A DNA stretch of 64,000 nt from Corylus avellana (taxonomy: Eukaryota > Streptophyta > Magnoliopsida > Fagales > Betulaceae), in the NCBI RefSeq assembly GCF_901000735.1, contig NC_081546.1:6577001-6641000 (forward strand). The letters run 5' to 3'. Positions 13,055 to 23,469 of the stretch are shown here, piece by piece; within the stretch, counting starts at the first letter, position 1, and every line of letters starts with the position of its first letter. The notes under the pieces were generated by a model. It was not told the DNA's origin, did no database searches, and saw only the letters and a list, made by a program, of their open reading frames with translations. The translations under genes were made by a program, and so were the position numbers.

Positions 13055-13355
13055 TCCTTGGCCCTTACCCAAGCCAGAAAGAATAAAAATTGGTCCCTAC
13101 CCACAATTTTTTTTGGCCCTACTTATAAATATTTTTGGCCTTACCCAATAAAAATTTCAGCTCCACCCACTAAGTTTTTTGGCCCTACTACTCTTACCCA
13201 AAAAATCTTTTGAGCCATACTTATTAAAACCTAAAAGCTGATTACTCATTCTCAAATCTTTTGGCCCTTACCCATTAAAAAATGTAATAACCTTATTTTT
13301 GGCCATAACCCATTAAGTTGGTTACCCTTTTGATATTTGACCATACCCATTAAAT
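13055..13355. repeat. Degenerate GGCCCTTACCCA repeat field
   Basis: About nine loosely spaced copies of (T)TGGCCCTTACCCA or variants (GGCCTTACCCA, GCCATACTTA, GACCATACCCA) are followed by AATAAA/TTAAA-rich spacers. Spacing is irregular, about 25-50 bp. It looks like an old, decayed tandem array. Confidence 0.55.
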
Positions 13356-14867
13356 TTTATCTTTTTTGAGCATTTTGTTGTACATCTCTTACCGTTCTGA
13401 CCCTAAACAAGCACAAGTCCACAATCAAGAACCATAAAATTTGAAATTTAGAGTTTACTTCCTGATTTATTTTCTAAATGAAAAATAAATGAAAAAAAAA
13501 AAAAAACGGATTTTGCAACATAGAAGTAGTTTAAAGTAATTTGTTTTTATCTTAAACGCAACTTAAACTCACTTTGTTCTCGTCTCATAGTTGTCACTTC
13601 TTCTTTGTGTGATTTTCAATCCAAGTCTTTATTTTATTATTATTTTTTCTTTCTTTCTTCTATTTTATACCCTAGTGTGTACCTAATCATTTTGGGTATT
13701 TCCTTGAGCTATTGAACCACTACTTTAGATGATAATATAAAAAATAAATAAATTTATGCCTTGACCCTTTTTTTTTCTAAGCTTATGCCTTGGCCTCTGC
13801 CCATAATATTTTCTGGCTCCATTTTTGCTTGGTAGTCAATGTAGGGCTACCGAAAGTTCATGATGGCCGTCAAAAGTTCACGACAACCACTTTGCAAAGT
13901 GGTTGAAAGTTTATAGCAGCTATTGTGGGGTCGTAGAGAGTTAATGATTGCCATCATGGGGTTGCTAGATGTTGACGACAACCATCGCAAGGGTGCCAGA
14001 AGTCTATGGTAATTATTTTTTAGAAGTATTTTGTGTTTTGTTTTTTAAGAAAGACTTTGTGAAAAATATTTTGTGTTTTGAGAAGAGTTTTATAATTTGT
14101 TTTGAAAAATGTGTCAGTAATGGGACGCATTTGAAAATCTATTTGAATAACTTATTTGAGAATAGTTTTCAACATTTGAAAAATGAAAAGAGTTTTGCAA
14201 AACTCTAACAAACATGCTTTAGCCTTTGAGACATTCATTGGCAAGATCATTAAGATGAACCACCTCATTTGGCAAGATCATTGCTTTGGCTAACTCAACC
14301 TAGCTTTGGGAAGTGACCAAGCTACCTCATTGCCCATAGGGATCCCCCTTTCCCAAAGCCAATTGGGGGGAGGAAAGGGGAGCAAACCACCTATGTGGTT
14401 AAGGAGATGGTTCTGCAATTCCTAAAGGTCGGCTTCGGGTGGCAGAACTATACTCTAATGGCAAAAGGGGGAGGTTTGACCTCCCAACAACCACCCTTTT
14501 GGCTTGCATGCCAGCAATTTTTGTTCTTTCTCTCTTTTATGTGCAATCGCGATCCATGTTGATCATTTTAAATGAACGACCATGGTAAAAGCTACTGCAA
14601 TAGTTCTAATTTATTCTGTTCATTTAAAATAAAATTGTCCAGATTGTAACATCACATAGGAGAGAGAAAGATGGGATAGCTTATACCGCCACAAGGGTAG
14701 CAAGCAACCACCATGGGAATTGGGGGCTGGCAGGGCTGCTGAACCACCCTTTTGACAAGTAGATTGGTTTGTCCACCTTAAACTAACCTCTAGATTAACC
14801 GGTCAGCTAACTTCACCTAGTATTATGGTAGATTAATTTGCTCAATACTAATAAACTTTCTAATTTA

Positions 14868-17176
14868 TTAGTAACATAAACTAGTGTCACCGGCATGAAC
14901 CACAGGTGACACCACAATGGGACTCCTCACAGTGTGTTTTCCATTCTCTTCAGCCCAAACAAGTTCACCAAATGAAGCTTCTCCCTCTGCATCCCCCCGG
15001 TAATTTATAATGACTCTGTATGCCTGCTTCTCATTCTCATTTCTGAAAACCAATTCCATAGGCAACACTTAACTTCAGAATTCTTTGGTGCCGTCACCAT
15101 GGCCCTGTAAGTCGAGTTGCCACGTCCAACATTTGTTACAATCCTTCGAAACTGTTTTATCACCAACGTTGTTGTGTCACAATAGAAGACAACAAATGAT
15201 GGGTAATTAAGATCAGGATTTGCTTTAATGCAATTGTAATCTGAGCCGGTGATGGTCATTATCTGCTGCAATTCAAGCTTTGTAGAGCATAGAAAATCCA
15301 CATATTCCTGTGGTGTTATATCATAGATTAAACCCGGGTCAAATGCTTGAATCGGAGAAATCTGACCGGCTCCCATGGCTAAAGGAGAAGCAGGTCGAAG
15401 TTTGATGCTAGTGCTGTACTCTCTAATGGGGATTATAGTAGTATCAAATTGCTCTGCAGTTGTCATACTGGCAGACTTTATAGCTGCAGAACCCCAATCT
15501 GGGTGCAGGCGTTTCAAAAGCGCAGCCACCCCGGCAGCATGAGGGCAAGCAACAGATGTTCCATACCTGATATTATAATCGCTATGAAGAAAATCTGACT
15601 TGATTTGAGCTGTAGATGTTTCTGGCGTCCAAGCACCCAAAACAAGTGACCCAGGTGTCATAATATCAGGCTTCAAGATGCTTGGAATGCTCGATGAAGG
15701 ACCCCTTGAAGCATAATTAGCCACAATTGGTGCAGGCTGTTTCCCCAAAAGAGTAAGTTGGAATGTCATGCTAGCCGAGGGTTCAGGGCCAAATTTAGTA
15801 TAATTGAGCAAAACAGGTGCATCCTGTGATCTAATTACAAGACAAGCACAAGGAACACCCCCTGTCTCAAATAATCGGGAGTTGTCGGCAACTAATACAG
15901 CTCCCAGCAGGTTGGACTCAGTTATATAAGATATCTGAGAGGGAAGATATCCAACATTGCATATGATAATGCCGTGAGGGCTGCTAGATAGCAGCATGTT
16001 GTCGCATGCTGAGAGGTAAAAATTGTAAATCAATGGAAAGTTTTGCAATGAGGCATTACCTGGAAACATGGTCCATCCATCAATGACTAATCCATTTCCG
16101 AGAATCAATCTTCCTGCAAACAAACGATCGATGGAGCTCGCTGTGGCAGTTAAAACCCATGGAAATGCATTGTGTACAGTTCCTAGTGTTGGGCCTTTAT
16201 TTCCTGCTGAAGCTGAAACCAGCACACCCTTGTTAATAGCAGCAAATGAAGCTATTGCAATTGGGTTGTTTTCCAATGGAATATCATCACTGCCATAAGA
16301 TGTGCAAATTACATCAACACCATCTGCAATAGCCTTGTCAAGGCCAGCAAAAACATCAGAGATGTAACCTTTGTTTTCATCCCAGAAAACCTTGTAAATG
16401 GCAAGCCTAGCATGGGGCGCCATACCTTTTGCTATTCCTTCAGCATAACCAAAAAAAGAGACACCCTTTACGAAATTCCCAGCAGCTATAGAGGAAATAT
16501 AAGTCCCATGTCCCATAGTGTCCCTAGCAGAGTTCATTGTAACTGGCTTGTGAGGATTTGCTATTATGAATCCCTTATTGAAATATCTAGCTCCTATAAG
16601 CTTATTGTTACACAAGGAGGAATTGAAACTTTGTCCTACCTCACATGTTCCATTCCACCTGGCTGGAACTTCCATGGAAATACCATCATCTTTAAAGCTC
16701 TCACTCTCTGGCCATATTCCAGAGTCAACAACACCAATAATAACATCTTTGCCAAAATTTGAAACAGACCATAGGCCAGTGTTAGGATTGGGGGAGATGA
16801 ATTCAGGGGTATGGGTTGTATCCAGTGTGACAATCTGGTCTCTGTAAGCAGAAATAAAGCCTGGAGACTTCTTTACAGCCTGCAGTTCATCTGGGGAGCG
16901 GATAACACTAAAACCATGAAGAGCATGATCATAGGTATATATAAGGAATGATGAGGGTAAATGGGCAGCTAATGGAGCAGGATTTGCAGAGCTGAAAGAA
17001 TCAATGATGGAGTGATACCAATTATGATAACTAGTAAAGGCTTTGGGCATATGAGACTTATCCATGTGGACAATATATGTATTTCTATTGATTGATGCTG
17101 ATTTAGCATGGAAAAAGAGGAAAACCCACACTAGAACAAACAAGCATGACAGAGGAAACCTTTGAACAGACCCCAT
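14868..17176 (-). CDS. Subtilisin-like serine protease, tandem copy 2, frameshifted near the C terminus
   Basis: Intronless. The first ATG is at 17174-17176 (MGSVQRFPLSC, a signal peptide). The long frame runs to a stop at 15005, giving 723 residues. Catalytic residues are present: Asp151 (VVDSGIWPES), His223 (GHGTYISS), Asn326 (ASAGNKGP) and Ser541 (GTSVACPHAAG). At about 15068 one base is missing: the frame goes off after NSEVK, while the next frame continues the family's fibronectin-like C terminus (MELVFRNENEKQAYR) to 14868. Counting that one base, the gene would be 769 codons, the same as copy 1. As written, the last ~65 residues are replaced by a short unrelated tail. The cause may be a real deletion or a base-calling error. 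His and Ser motifs differ from the classical GTH and GTSMSCPH. Confidence 0.85.
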
Positions 17177-17242
17177 TCTTGCTTTAGCAACCAAAATTAT
17201 TGCTTGCCTACACTTGAATAAAGGGTGTTTGATTTGCTTATG

Positions 17243-17252
17243 TTATTTATAG
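17243..17252 (-). promoter_or_regulatory. TATA box of subtilase copy 2
   Basis: Minus-strand CTATAAATAA lies about 70 bp upstream of the ATG at 17176. A good match to the plant TATA consensus; role inferred from position. Confidence 0.6.
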
Positions 17253-18828
17253 TGAGTAATTGGTGACGACAATACAGAAAATGAAAAAGCAAAGATATAT
17301 AATTTAAAAGCCAACCCCTTTTCCAAGTCAAATTGATCCTCTCTTTAGCATGTGGAAAGATTACTCTCTGAAGAAATCAACTTGCTAAGTCACATCAGAA
17401 TGGGAAACTCAGAAACCTTTCCATTCATATAAAGGAAAGGCTAAACAGTTAAATTGTGAGACCTGAAAATCACCCTACTAGAATCTTGGCATTCTAAGAA
17501 CGTTTAAAAATGCTATCTTAAGAATATATTGATATAACAAATTGTCCTTTACTCATTTATTAGAGCACTAGTGGCAGATACCATATATGCTATTTCCTTT
17601 CATATGTTTAACCTACACCAAGGAGTATTTACAATATTTCTCAATATATTGGAAAACACTGTAGATACATAATGCTTTATTAAATTATAAACAAATCATT
17701 CTCTCTCCTCTCTCATCTCTCCTTCACGCATCCCCAACAATTCTCTCTCCTCTTTCATTCTCTTTGCAGCGTTGGAACAGGTTGCAATGATTTTTTTTTT
17801 TTTTTTAAAAAAAAGTATTTAATTGATATAGGAAAAATAATAAAGATAAGAGTAAAAAATAGTATTTTATTGATATAGGGAAAAATAATGAAATATATTG
17901 TGAAGTGTTTTTTTATACCAAATTAAAAAGTAGTTTTATTCTCTAAATTTAAGGAAAATTGTTGGGAAGCTGCTGCTAGTGCTTTAAGCTATCTAACATT
18001 TGAAAGGGTGGAATGACATTAAAAAAAAAAAAAAGACGTGGCTTTTGCAATAAAAATCCATACTTTATGTATGGGGATCTGGATCCTCTCCAGTCCAAAA
18101 TGGACTGGAGAATTTCCAGTTAATAATGGCTAGGATTTGTTTAAAGAGATCCTGGGGCCATAAATAGAACATTTGTCCCATTAATAAAAAAATAAAAAAT
18201 ATTATTTTTATTCTAATTACTTATTTAATATTCTAACAGAAGAAACAAAAGAAACGTCATTTAAATTAAGCGTTATTGACTGACTCTTTTACCAAAATAT
18301 TGCAATTCTTAAAAGTTTATTGTCCCTAAAGAAATTAGCACTATAAATAATTAATTAGTTTTGTTGAACGACTCTATAGGACGAGCAATACGTAGAAGAA
18401 ATGATGTACAAACCAACTTGATACTATGAATTATTCTTCCACTTCTTTGTTTTGTTATTTTAACCAAATGACAAAATCTAGCAATTTCCATCCAACCTAT
18501 GAACCTACGAAAACGTGTCTTCATGGCTTTATATTTAGGGTTTAATAAAATTTTGGTACATGTGATTAGGCCCAAAAATCAAATAGACTTCGCTGTTTTA
18601 AAAAGTGTTCTAAGTAGTACATATGAATATATATTGAAAAGACATCCCTTAGTACTTTCGTCCATGATCTGTTTAAATATTTAACGGATTTCTACGTTAG
18701 CACCAATAAAATGGTGACACATGTCCTAATGCCAAATCAGTAAACTAGATGATGTGGCAATATATCATAGGTGGTACGTATGCTTTTGATGCCACATATG
18801 CTGCAAATAATAATAATAATAAGAGAGA

Positions 18829-19001
18829 AATGTTAGAATCTAATAAAAACTCTATATTTTGCTCATAAAAGTCTATGTGGCAAGATGACTCATCATCTTT
18901 TCTGTGGAAGGAAAAAGACAATAAAAAGAAGAAGATGTGAGATCTTGCCACATAAATTTTTATGGGCAAAATATATAGTTTTTATTAGATTTTAGCATAT
19001 C
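18829..19001. mobile_element. MITE family 1, copy A
   Basis: Terminal inverted repeats of about 45 bp: the left TGTTAGAATCTAATAAAAAC pairs with the right GTTTTTATTAGATTTTAGCA, and CATAAAAG/ATTTTTATG continue the pairing inward. The element is about 173 bp with no coding capacity. A second copy of the same family is at 22349-22522. Confidence 0.75.
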
Positions 19002-19034
19002 GGTAACCCCAATTAAAAATAAATAAATAAAAAA

Positions 19035-19465
19035 GGAGAGTTGAGGTGGCTGCCCACCCCATTTTGGTCATAGGCCACCCCCATTTTAGCTAGGGGGTTG
19101 CTCAAGCCACCCACAATGGCTAGCCAAGGGGTGGTCGAACCACCCCCAAAAGCCTTGAGCCACCCCCGTTTGGCCTGGGGGGTGGCTGAACCACCTTGAT
19201 GGCCGTTGGGGTGGTTCGGCCAACCCTAAAGGCCAAATGAAAAAAAAAAAAAATTAGAGTTTGCCTTTGGAGATGACTCGACCACTCCTGTTTCTAGGGG
19301 TGGCTTCAACCACCCCAGGTTGGCCGGTCTTGGGGTGGCCAAACCATTGTCAGGGCAAACGGGGGCGGCTCATTTTGCAAGTTGGGGGTGGCTTGAGCCA
19401 CTCCCTAGCTAAAATGAGGGTGGCCGGCCACCCCCTATGACCAAAATGGTGTGGCCAGCCACCCT
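19035..19465. repeat. GC-rich field of inverted GGGTGGC / GCCACCC motifs
   Basis: Repeated short palindromic modules (for example GGGGGTGGCTGAACCACC and GGGGTGGTTCGGCC) alternate on both strands, with CCATTTTGGTCATAGGCCACCCC at the left mirrored by GGGTGGCCGGCCACCCCCTATGACC at the right. The overall arrangement is a large imperfect inverted repeat, likely a non-coding transposon. A related piece lies at 20255-20310. Confidence 0.55.
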
Positions 19466-19487
19466 AACTCTCCAAATATATATATAT

Positions 19488-20605
19488 GGAGAAAAATATA
19501 ATTTAGCCTTCCAAACTACCAAAAAGTTACAATTTGGCCACTCCGTTAGTTAACATCGTAAAATTGTATGAAAAATACAAAATGACATCGCTTTTTAAAG
19601 TTAAGTTACTAAAATGCCCTTTCGAACATTATCACTTTTTGAACCAAAAGAACTCCTTTGGGAATTCTCGCTCCGACTGCAGCAAACTTTTCTGGGGTTT
19701 TTAAGAACTCGACAATCTCTTGAAAATCTTGCTTTGCTTCATCAACGCCAGCAACATTGTCGAATGTCACTCCCGTCATGTTGGGTTCCATTTGAAATTT
19801 TGCTTTGCTCCTGTCGTACAGATGTTGTTATATGGGCATAAATTGTTAAATTTGGATCAAGTAAAACTCTACTATTTTGAAAAGAAACTAGCTTTTAGAG
19901 TGGATTGATAATTTTTTTTTAGTACTATACCTTCCGAGCCCAAACGACAAGTTGGGGCCCCCTGGAGTGTTTGTAGATGATGTTCTAAGCAGTAAAGAGC
20001 CAAGCAAAATCAATGGAAAAGCGAAATTCCCCAACAAATCGAGTATTGTAGCTAGGCCACTGGTTGATTTCCAAGGGATGAGCCGCAAAGTCTACATTCC
20101 TCTCTTCCATTTTCCTCAGCAATTCTTGTGGTAATCCGGGTAACTGAATTTTGACCCTCTGGATTTTGTTTAGTATTGGATTGAAGATCCCAGTGATTGC
20201 AACAATCCCATTCTCAAACAGGTTTACCTTCTTGCCCAGCTGCCCCATAGGCCATGGGGTGGTCGCCCAGCCATCCCCATGGCTTGGGGGTGGCTCGAGC
20301 CACCACCAAACCATAGTTGGTTTTTATTTTTTTTGTTTTTTTTTGTTTTTTTTTAAAACGACGTCGTTTTGGGAGCATTTTTTAAGTTGATTTTTTTTTT
20401 TTAAAAAAAAAAAGATATTTTAGTAACTTAACATTGCCAAAACGACGTAGTATTGAATTTTTCATCCTATTTCACGGTAATGACTAACGAAGTGGCCAAA
20501 TTGCAACGTGTTGGTAGTTTGGGGGGCTACTTTATCACTTTTAGAACAATAAGAGGCTAAAATAAAAATGGCTGGTAGTTTGGGGGGCTAAATTACATTT
20601 TTCCC
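19488..20605. mobile_element. Mutator-like element carrying an FtsH gene fragment (Pack-MULE-like)
   Basis: Long terminal inverted repeats of about 100 bp: the left begins GGAGAAAAATATAATTTAGCC and runs through AACTACCAAAAAGTTACAATTTGGCCACTCC-like sequence. The right is its inverse, ending GGCTAAATTACATTTTTCCC. Long TIRs and a captured cellular gene piece fit a Pack-MULE. Both flanks are AT repeats, so a 9-bp target duplication cannot be proved. The right TIR region contains an internal partial duplication (GGTAGTTTGGGGGGCTA occurs twice). A further TIR copy lies at 21340-21441. No transposase is present. Confidence 0.65.
19642..20239 (-). pseudogene. Captured fragment of a chloroplast FtsH protease gene (FtsH2/FtsH8 type)
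   Basis: Three minus-strand pieces are recognisable in order: KKVNLFENGIVAI...QLPGLPQELL...VDFAAH, then after a frameshift LLGNFAFPLILLGSLLL (membrane segment) and GGPNLSFGLGR. After a retained intron of about 100 bp with GT and AG borders (about 19830-19930) comes [10 protein letters not shown]...[21 protein letters not shown]...[11 protein letters not shown]. Similarity stops exactly before the Walker A motif (GPPGTGKT), so the AAA core and the Zn protease are absent. FtsH proteins degrade damaged photosystem II in thylakoids; this piece cannot. Retention of the intron shows DNA-level capture rather than retroposition. Confidence 0.8.
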
Positions 20606-20622
20606 ATATATATATATATATA

Positions 20623-21339
20623 GGGGAAAGTCGCTAACCGCATATTACTGGAGTTGACGATGTTACTTTTTTAAGCTTCGATTAATGACGATACCCAAGT
20701 ATGAAAAGTGTCAATGTTCCCCAATGACAAAATTACCCTCGATTAAGAATAAAAAAAAAAACTAAAACTTCTAGAAAAACCTAAAGGCAAACAAAAAAAA
20801 AAAAAAATCCAAACGTTGGCCAATTTTTTTTTTTTTTAAATCAATTTTATAAGAAAAAAATTAAAAATTTTCGATTTTTTTTTTAATAAAAATTGAAAAT
20901 TTTAGTTTATTTTTATTTTTATTTTTGTTCTATAATTTTATTTAAATAAAAATTTACGTTTAAAAAAAATAAAACTTTCGTTTAATAAAATGAAATTTTA
21001 TGTTTTTTAAAAGTAAATATATATATTTTTTTTTTAAAATAAAAATTTCCGTTTTAAAAAAAAAATTAAAAATTTTTGTTGAAAAAAAATTGTTTTTTTT
21101 TATAAATATTATCTTTAAATTAAAATTTTTCGTTTTTGAAAAAAATCAATTTTTTTTTGAATTTATAGGGGTATTTTTGTCTTATTGAGAAATCTATAGG
21201 GGCATTTTTGTCTTATTGCTAGTCTTGAGATAGACATTGACAATGTTTTGGTAGTGTGGAGGGAACATTGTCACAATTGAAAGTTTGGGGGAACATTGTC
21301 AATTGGGTGATAGTTTAAGGGGGTATGTGGACTTTACCC
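20623..21339. mobile_element. TIR element with GGGGAAAGTC / GGACTTTACCC ends
   Basis: The left end GGGGAAAGTCGCTAACCGCAT and the right end (inverse GGGTAAAGTCCACATACCCCC) share a terminal GGGxAAAGTC motif and subterminal ACATTG(T)CAA/CAATGTTCCCC blocks. The interior is A/T homopolymer with no gene. A relative with ends GGAGAAAGTCC / GGGACTTTTCTCT-like lies at 60730-61496. Class probably MULE-like and non-autonomous. Confidence 0.5.
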
Positions 21340-21441
21340 ACGTAGTATTGAATTTTTCATCCTATTTGACGGTAATGACTAACGGAGTGGCCAAATTACA
21401 ACTTGTTGGTAGTTTGGGGGGCTAAATTACATTTTTCCCAT
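21340..21441. repeat. Extra copy of the MULE right terminal repeat
   Basis: About 100 bp nearly identical to 20446-20605 without its internal duplication (TATTGAATTTTTCATCCTAT, GGTAATGACTAACGGAGTGG, GGTAGTTTGGGGGGCTAAAT, ends TTTTTCCC). It follows directly after the element at 20623-21339, implying nested insertion or a composite. Confidence 0.65.
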
Positions 21442-23469
21442 ATATATATATTAAGTTCGTTAATTGGAGTTATTATTATTATTTTTTTTCAATTCTTATG
21501 TTTAAAAAATTTATTTTATTTTTTATATTTTTTTCATTATTTTATTATTTTTTTAAGAATATGTGGCATCCGGGGACATGTGTCACCATTTTAAAAATGT
21601 TGAAATGTAGTTCCATTAAATTTTTGGACGAATCATGGACGGAAGTACTAAGTATGTCTTTTTAATATTTACAGGTGCCACTTGGGACACTTTTTGAAAC
21701 CGAGAGGTCTGTTTGATTTTTGGCCTAACCACAGGTACCAAAATTACATTTAACCCTTATATTTATGATAAACACTAAATAAAACAACTTGGGAAATAGT
21801 TTTATGTATGCAAGAGGTATCAAAAGTTTGGATTGTGACACGTTAAAAAGTTAGTCTTTTATTGGATGGGTAGATTGTGCATCTTAATTTAGTATGGGTG
21901 GACTATAAAGATGTTCATGAGTGCTAAATTTCATATTAGTTATTGATTAGGTGAGACTGAGTTTTATAAGTAATTAAAGGGAACTTGAATTGTAATTTGA
22001 TTAATCTTTTTGGAATGACAGTGCACAAATATGACTAATGTTTTATTTTAATCGTTACAAATGATATCAGAACAATTTAGTAATATACCATGTGGCACTT
22101 GACTACTGATAACATAAAAAATAATAATAATAAAATATGGAATGCACCCAAAAAAAAAAAAAAAACAAACAAACTTTTGATACTCAATAGCTTGAAGCCA
22201 TGGCAGGAAACCCATTTGTTCTTCAATTGGATCAAGACCCAAAATTTGCTTCCACTGTGATTGAGAGAAACACAGTGGAAGCACAATTGAGGGCTAAGGG
22301 GCTTAATCCAACGAGCCCTTTTGGTCTATGCAATCATTTTTCTTAAGAGAAATGATAAAATCTAATAAAAATTTCATATTTACTCATAAAAGCCTATGGG
22401 GCAAGATGCCACATCATACTTTTGGTGAAAAGAAAAAGAAAAAATAAAAAGAAGATGCATCTTGCAGCATTGACTTTTATGGACAAAATATGAAATTTTT
22501 ATTAGATTCTAACATATCTTTTATCTTAAAACCTTTGACCATGATGTGGCATGACGTGGCATTTCAGCAAGACTGCTAGTTAACTAGACATGCTGACCAT
22601 ATTATTTTGACACTCGCAGTCTTCTAATTGGGTATATATAACACATGACAACAACGTTAAAAAAAATTAATTAAAGGTTAACAATTCAAATATTAAGGAG
22701 TAATTAATAATTTTTAAACCTTATGGAGGGATTTGATAAAAATTCATACCTCAAGAAGATTTAGGGAAGTGTTTTGGTTCTCAACCCATAGAAACTTTTT
22801 TATATGGTTCCTTTTGACTATATGCAACTCAATGTCATCTGTTGTTTAATATCTTGGTGGTTAATTGTAATGTCTCGAGACATTAATTTATCGGTAATTA
22901 ATTACTGGTGCATCTCTCCAGACTTATTTATACGGAGTAAATAAGTTCTAAAGGATATTGGGACCCTCGATAGCTTACAACGAAAGACTTGTCACTTATA
23001 TAATAAGATTTATATCTAATTCTACATGTAAATAGTAACCAAAACAGTACTAAAACATCATAACCTAATTTAACATAACGGCGGCATCAAATGTCTCGGT
23101 CTTGGACCGATCATGAAGAAAAGGACTAAAATATTACAACTCAAGTCTAAAAGTATCTCAAAGAGTTATACATCGAATACCAATCATCCTTAAAAGTTAA
23201 ATGAGAGTCAAGAATTTTCACATAATCGATCCGGTTCGCCTACTCCTGCAAATAAACAATCTGACATGGTAGGATTGTACTGGATATGATTCACCATCAT
23301 CAAAAGGATGATGATCATACTTTATAATACAATACGTACAGAGGATCCTTATGCAATCATATCTACAGATAACCAAATTTAAATTAGGACACAAACTGCA
23401 AGAATGCCATTGCAGTAAGAAAAGAAGAGAGATACAATCATGTAAATTGTTCTAAAATTGGAACTTTTA
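21442..23469. other. Intergenic stretch before subtilase 3
   Basis: AT-rich spacer without supportable genes. It contains the second MITE copy (22349-22522) and the 3' flank of the subtilase pseudogene. Confidence 0.5.
22349..22522. mobile_element. MITE family 1, copy B
   Basis: Terminal inverted repeats: left AAATCTAATAAAAATTTCAT pairs with right ATGAAATTTTTATTAGATTC, continuing with CATAAAAGCC/GACTTTTATG and CAAGATGCCACATCAT/GATGCATCTTGCAGCA. Same layout, length and internal AAAAAGAAGATG block as 18829-19001. Confidence 0.75.

Larger units (their letters stand above)
10009..14867. other. Intergenic stretch between the kinase and subtilase 2
   Basis: No gene is supported. Contents: the kinase leader and promoter (10.0-10.2 kb), AT-rich spacer, a LINE relic (11047-11237), a C-rich run of CACCC repeats near 11275-11295, homopolymer A/T blocks at 12.75-12.9 kb, a degenerate GGCCCTTACCCA-type repeat field (13055-13355), and a GC-richer segment at 14.3-14.75 kb that looks transposon-derived but has no clear ends. 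Confidence 0.55.
17253..19487. other. Upstream region of subtilase 2, with MITE and GC-rich repeats
   Basis: No gene is supported. Two blocks (about 17262-17370 and 18230-18400) are similar to blocks upstream of subtilase copy 3 (about 28698-28800 and 28520-28660), so flanks were duplicated with the genes. The stretch also holds a palindrome TCTCCAGTCCA-AAA-TGGACTGGAGA (18087-18112), a MITE (18829-19001) and a GC-rich field of GGGTGGC/CCACCC motifs (19035-19465). Confidence 0.55.
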
